Source of the DNA: CAYJXA01 sp964404595
GTDB taxonomy: Archaea; Nanobdellota; Nanobdellia; Woesearchaeales; GW2011-AR9
Direction of reading: 5' to 3'
NCBI GenBank assembly: GCA_964404595.1
Contig: CAYOKQ010000061.1
Span: forward strand, 1 to 9,411
Length of the DNA: 9,411 nt
The notes below the pieces were generated by a model. It was not told the origin of the DNA and did not search any database. It was given only the letters and a program-made list of their open reading frames with translations. Of the stretch, positions 6,758-9,411 are shown piece by piece. Positions within the stretch are counted from its first letter, which is position 1, and each line of letters opens with the position of its first letter. A program made the translations under genes and the position numbers.

Positions 6758-7164
6758 AAACCGTCATGTGCTTTGGCACTTTTGACATTCTGCACCTTGG
6801 GCATTTGTTCTATTTTGAACAAGCAAAGAAATATGGGGATTATCTTCTCGTCGTCCTCGCTAGAGACAAAACAAAACAAAAGCAAAAGAAAAAGATTATT
6901 TTTTCAGAACAAGAGAGAGTAAAGCTGGTGCAGAGCCTCAAGGTAGTAGACGAAGCAGTCCTAGGAAATGTTGATAACCATCTTGCCATTATTGCCGAAA
7001 AGAAACCAGATATTCTTTGTTTGGGATACGATCAGAAGATAGATAAAAAAGAACTCCAAAGAAGATTGGCCCAGCAAAAGTTGTATCCTCGGATTGTGCG
7101 AATATCAGCATATAAGCCTCATACCCAGAAGAGCACTCAAATAAGGAACCTGTTAGGGCTGTAA
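6754..7164 (+). CDS. ribL: RibL-like FAD synthase / cytidylyltransferase family protein
   Basis: This 136-residue nucleotidyltransferase has GTFDILHLGH at 8-17, with the HxGH nucleotide-binding motif at 14-17. VVLARD follows, then a KPDILCLGYDQ segment, and KSTQIR at 126-131 stands where the family has its second (RTS-like) motif. The pattern is closest to archaeal FAD synthase RibL, which joins FMN to AMP or CMP to make FAD. Glycerol-3-phosphate cytidylyltransferases (TagD/TarD) share the fold and remain possible. It is slightly shorter than typical RibL (about 150 residues). The start ATG overlaps the toxin stop (ATGA), so expression is tied to the toxin-antitoxin genes. FAD supply is a housekeeping function, which makes this linkage notable. 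Confidence 0.75.
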   Translation: MKTVMCFGTFDILHLGHLFYFEQAKKYGDYLLVVLARDKTKQKQKKKIIFSEQERVKLVQSLKVVDEAVLGNVDNHLAIIAEKKPDILCLGYDQKIDKKELQRRLAQQKLYPRIVRISAYKPHTQKSTQIRNLLGL

Positions 7165-7183
7165 CTACCTCTGTCTGCACTTT

Positions 7184-7207
7184 CATAAGCTTTATTAATG
7201 GCTTATG
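7184..7207. promoter_or_regulatory. TATA box framed by a perfect 7-bp inverted repeat (promoter-operator)
   Basis: Arms CATAAGC (7184-7190) and GCTTATG (7201-7207) are exact reverse complements. They bracket the ten-base TATA box TTTATTAATG (7191-7200), which begins 30 bases before the GTG at 7221. A dimeric regulator bound here would block TBP directly. The spacing also fixes the unusual GTG start through leaderless transcription. Confidence 0.6.
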
Positions 7208-7220
7208 TATTTTGTAATAC

Positions 7221-7898
7221 GTGCCTTTCGACAAAGTTTTAGAAGAAAAAGTATATGTCCTGCGAGAGCTTAATTTTCCGCCAGCTGGATTTGCGGATTT
7301 TGTGCAGCACGCAGTCTCTGAATATCTTCGATTTGCGGAAGAGGAATTACCTGTTTCTTCCACCACCAAAACCCAGGGGCAGTCTTCCATAGATGCCTAT
7401 GCTCATGCAGAATTATGTTCACAAGAATCAAACGTTTCTGATTGTCTTGTTGGACCAAAAGCGGGAACCTATGCCTCTCTTAACCTTGGAGATGTAGAAA
7501 GAACTATTCGCACTTTTTATGAACAAATTCCTCGTTTAGTCACCAATTTTTCGACAGAGTTGGATGGATTTTATTTTCCTCACAGAAATGGAAAACTTCC
7601 TTGGAACGTAACTAGTCGCTCGGCGTATCTTGGTTTCCATGTAGACGTTCGCTCTTTAGTATCTCAGCCGCTCCATTTCAGGGCAGAAATTAGCTTAGAA
7701 ACGATGGGGTTCTCACTCGATCTTGAAAATATTGAACTGAAGCATTTGGTTCCCGCTATCGGGATCCGAATGCAGCAGGATTTAGGCACAGATGGCCTTC
7801 TGGTTCAAAAAGCCATTGAAAGATTAAGCGCAATAGTATCTTCTTCGTACCAAATAACGAAAGTGGTTACGAAAAGTGAAAGAATTATTTTACCATAA
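7221..7898 (+). CDS. Hypothetical protein, 225 residues, GTG start
   Basis: I do not recognise this protein. It has no signal peptide, no obvious membrane segment and no nucleotide-binding loop. It looks like a soluble cytoplasmic protein of mixed helix and strand. The N-terminal 45 residues look helical and acidic (SEYLRFAEEEL). A Ser/Thr/Gln-rich stretch follows at about 45-55. The second half contains a conserved-looking block, FYFPHRNGKLPWNVTSR, and alternating hydrophobic residues that suggest beta strands. The GTG start at 7221 is chosen because a TATA box lies 30 bases upstream; no nearby in-frame ATG fits as well. Its promoter carries a clear operator-like inverted repeat, so it is probably regulated. 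It lies between the ribL unit and the oxidative-stress operon, on the same strand as both. Confidence 0.7.
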   Translation: MPFDKVLEEKVYVLRELNFPPAGFADFVQHAVSEYLRFAEEELPVSSTTKTQGQSSIDAYAHAELCSQESNVSDCLVGPKAGTYASLNLGDVERTIRTFYEQIPRLVTNFSTELDGFYFPHRNGKLPWNVTSRSAYLGFHVDVRSLVSQPLHFRAEISLETMGFSLDLENIELKHLVPAIGIRMQQDLGTDGLLVQKAIERLSAIVSSSYQITKVVTKSERIILP

Positions 7899-7910
7899 TA
7901 TAATACACAA

Positions 7911-7920
7911 TTTATTTAAA
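7911..7920 (+). promoter_or_regulatory. TATA box of the oxidative-stress operon
   Basis: TTTATTTAAA begins 45 bases before the ahpC ATG at 7956. Transcription would start near 7941 and give a leader of about 15 bases, which carries the Shine-Dalgarno-like GAGGAAA (7943-7949). This differs from the leaderless promoters elsewhere in the window. Confidence 0.5.
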
Positions 7921-7955
7921 GGGGGCCTTCTCTACGATTCTCGAGGAAACATACT

Positions 7956-8544
7956 ATGGAAACCCACATCGAAATTAACAGNNNNNNNNNNTAACAGTGC
8001 CGCACCAACCTTCGAGGTTAAAGCTTTTCACGAAGGCCAAACCAAAACCATAAAATTATCTGCCTACAAAGGCAAATGGGTCGTCCTTGCCTTTTATCCT
8101 GCCGATTTTACCTTCATCTGTCCCACCGAACTGGCAGATTTTGCTGATCACCATGATGAATTTACAAAACTCAATACCCAAGTGCTCAGCGTAAGTACAG
8201 ATACTGTTTTTGTACACAAAGCCTGGCATGATAATTCCCCTTCTATTAAAAAAATCCAATTCCCGATGCTGGCTGATCCTACAGGGGACATTTGCAGAGC
8301 GTACGGCACCTACATTCGCGCGGAAGGGCTTAGTCTACGGGCCACGTTCATCATTGATCCTGACGGGGTCTTGAAATGGTTTGAAATGCATGATAACAGC
8401 ATCGGCAGAAATACCAAAGAAATATTACGAAAATTAAAAGCAGCCCAGTTTGTGCGTGAGCATGGGGATCAAGTGTGTCCGGTGAATTGGGAGCCTGGCG
8501 GGAAAACACTCAAACCGGGATTGGATTTAGTGGGGAAGATATGA
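7956..8544 (+). CDS. ahpC: AhpC-type peroxiredoxin, interrupted by an assembly gap
   Basis: This is a typical two-cysteine peroxiredoxin that reduces hydrogen peroxide and organic peroxides. The peroxidatic Cys is in FYPADFTFICPTE (codon 8119-8121) and the resolving Cys is in QVCPVNWEPG (codon 8476-8478). The active-site Arg is likely in LSLRATFIIDPDG, and the C-terminus is the AhpC-like LDLVGKI. The best start is ATG 7956, nine bases after AGG of a Shine-Dalgarno-like site. It is out of frame with the rest only because ten Ns follow at 7982-7991. Both gap edges carry TAACAG. Merging them gives METHIEINSAAPTFEVKAF in one frame, a normal peroxiredoxin N-terminus of about 50 residues before the first Cys. 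It is coupled to the nitroreductase by an ATGA overlap. Confidence 0.92.
7982..7991. other. Run of ten Ns (assembly gap), probably a false gap
   Basis: Ten undetermined bases interrupt the ahpC N-terminus. The hexamer TAACAG stands immediately before the gap (7976-7981) and recurs one base after the edge of the run (7992-7997). Collapsing the two copies restores the reading frame. The gap therefore probably marks overlapping contig ends rather than missing sequence. Confidence 0.8.
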
Positions 8545-9122
8545 CTCAGATCATTAATCAACGAAACGTAGAATTTCCAGTTAATTCCCTATTTCCGAAC
8601 CGCTGGTCACCTCGAGCACTCTCTGGAGAGCCAATAACTGACGACGAACTTTTTACTTTATTTGAAGCGGCGCGATGGGCGCCGTCATCATTTAATAATC
8701 AGCCTTGGCGTTTCATTTACGCTCACCGTCATTCCAACGCGTGGCCCAAACTATTTGGCTTAATGGGAGAATTCAACCGATCTTGGACCAACAATGCGGC
8801 AACACTTGTTGTCGTTGTTTCGAAAAATAACTTTGATAATGGGAAGGTATCAAGAACACATTCTTTTGACACGGGAGCTGCCTGGCAAAGTCTTGCTATT
8901 CAAGCATCCCTCATGGGTTTGATTGCCCATGGCATGGAAGGGTTTGATTACGAGAATGCCAAAAGTGAACTTCGTATTCCTGATGATTATACCGTAGAAG
9001 CAATGGTGGCTATTGGAAAGCCAGGCAAAAAAGAAGATTTGCCCGCAGCACTACAACAGCGCGAACAGCCTTCAGACAGAAAACCAATTCAGTCATTTAT
9101 CTTTGAAGGCACCTTTGCATAA
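8541..9122 (+). CDS. Nitroreductase family flavoprotein
   Basis: This 193-residue FMN-dependent oxidoreductase uses NAD(P)H to reduce nitro, quinone or similar acceptors. FMN-site motifs are present: NRWSPRALSG near residues 20-29, EAARWAPSSFNNQPWRF at 42-58, a DTGAAWQSLAIQASLMGL helix, and AIGKPG near the C-terminus. The physiological substrate cannot be read from the sequence. The start ATG 8541 overlaps the ahpC stop (ATGA) and follows a purine-rich GGGGAAG at 8532-8538. A longer reading from 8475 would run through the end of ahpC and add residues unlike the family. The neighbours suggest a role in redox stress. A hairpin with a T-run follows the stop. Confidence 0.9.
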   Translation: MTQIINQRNVEFPVNSLFPNRWSPRALSGEPITDDELFTLFEAARWAPSSFNNQPWRFIYAHRHSNAWPKLFGLMGEFNRSWTNNAATLVVVVSKNNFDNGKVSRTHSFDTGAAWQSLAIQASLMGLIAHGMEGFDYENAKSELRIPDDYTVEAMVAIGKPGKKEDLPAALQQREQPSDRKPIQSFIFEGTFA

Positions 9123-9134
9123 TGTCAGAATTTT

Positions 9135-9160
9135 CCATCAGCCTATGGCTGGTGGTTTTT
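9135..9160 (+). terminator. Hairpin plus T5 tract between the nitroreductase and sod genes
   Basis: CCATCAGCC (9135-9143) can pair with GGCTGGTGG (9147-9155) as a nine-base stem with one G-T wobble and a three-base loop, followed by TTTTT at 9156-9160. This has the form of a bacterial intrinsic terminator. No TATA box lies between it and sod, so it may act as a partial terminator or an RNA-stability element. Archaea can terminate at T-runs alone. Confidence 0.6.
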
Positions 9161-9163
9161 GAC

Positions 9164-9169
9164 AGGAGG
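9164..9169 (+). promoter_or_regulatory. Strong Shine-Dalgarno site of the sod gene
   Basis: AGGAGG ends seven bases before the ATG at 9177. It is the best ribosome binding site in the window and fixes the sod start. It begins four bases after the T-run of the hairpin. Confidence 0.85.
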
Positions 9170-9176
9170 AAAAAAT

Positions 9177-9411
9177 ATGGCCTATACAGAACAAAATTTT
9201 GAACATTTGCTCGGCACGGCGGGATTTTCCGACCAATTGCTCAAGAATCATTTTAAATTATATAGCGGGTATGTCACAAATACGAATAAATTGCTCGATA
9301 CACTGGCAATTTTGATTAAAGAAAGTAAAACTGCCACTCCTGAATTTGCTGAACTTAAACGACGATTTGGTTGGGAATTTAATGGCATGCGATTGCATGA
9401 ATTATATTTTG
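9177..9411 (+). CDS. sod: Fe/Mn superoxide dismutase, 3'-truncated
   Basis: Only the first 78 residues are in the window. They match the N-terminal helical domain of a divergent Fe/Mn superoxide dismutase group. HFKLYSGYVTNTNKL carries the first metal-binding His (His25). RRFGWEFNGMRLHELYF carries the second (His74). The two remaining ligands, an Asp and a His in the C-terminal domain, lie beyond the window edge, so the metal cannot be predicted. The enzyme converts superoxide to oxygen and hydrogen peroxide, and the AhpC encoded upstream could remove the peroxide. The start follows a strong AGGAGG. No separate promoter is visible, so the gene is probably expressed by read-through past the hairpin. 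Confidence 0.92.
   Translation, partial: MAYTEQNFEHLLGTAGFSDQLLKNHFKLYSGYVTNTNKLLDTLAILIKESKTATPEFAELKRRFGWEFNGMRLHELYF

Noticed and set aside
7876..7955. Long N-terminal extension of the peroxiredoxin starting at GTG 7876
   Set aside because: It overlaps the preceding gene and contains the TATA box. It is joined to the real gene only through the arbitrary length of the N run. It does not resemble any peroxiredoxin N-terminus.
8475..8540. Upstream start of the nitroreductase within ahpC
   Set aside because: It would make a 70-base overlap through a conserved part of ahpC. ATG 8541 has a purine-rich site before it and the typical ATGA coupling.
1..9411. tRNA, rRNA, CRISPR array, insertion sequence or replication origin
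   Set aside because: I saw no cloverleaf-like sequence, regular repeat-spacer array, transposase gene or paired terminal repeats. Intergenic spaces are all short.

Overview
This window looks like a piece of an archaeal genome, most likely a DPANN-type lineage, though I cannot name the group. Four things point that way. There is a TrmB-family regulator. A diphthine--ammonia ligase domain is present, and diphthamide is made only by archaea and eukaryotes. Another gene resembles archaeal RibL-type FAD synthase. Finally, the first gene of each transcription unit has an archaeal TATA box about 30 bases before its start codon, which is the layout of leaderless mRNAs. Coding density is high and there is no gene-free stretch over 300 bases. 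A short run of Ns (7982-7991) marks an assembly join.

Layout. Bases 1-1305 hold the 3' part of a Cys-rich, probably exported protein with an HExxH zinc-peptidase motif. Bases 1418-3556 encode a 712-residue fusion of a class-II glutaminase, an asparagine-synthetase-like domain and a complete Dph6 domain. A TrmB-like regulator (4253 down to 3504, minus strand) converges on it and overlaps its 3' end. The regulator is divergent from a HAD-like hydrolase (4343-4987), and the 89-base gap between them carries direct repeats and a palindrome over the TATA box. A protein ending in a PEP-synthase-type phosphohistidine swivel domain follows (5035-6129). Next comes a tight operon of DUF433 antitoxin, DUF5615 PIN-like toxin and a RibL-like cytidylyltransferase (6175-7164). 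A protein I do not recognise (7221-7898) has a TATA box framed by a perfect inverted repeat. The window ends in an oxidative-stress operon: AhpC peroxiredoxin (interrupted by the N run), a nitroreductase and the start of a superoxide dismutase.

How the parts fit. The most unusual gene is the glutaminase/AsnB-like/Dph6 fusion. Dph6 is known to use free ammonium for the last step of diphthamide synthesis on elongation factor 2, so a fused glutaminase suggests ammonia supplied from glutamine. The ahpC-nitroreductase-sod set is a coherent peroxide and superoxide defence unit. It uses Shine-Dalgarno sites, unlike the leaderless genes before it. The other units have no obvious common pathway.
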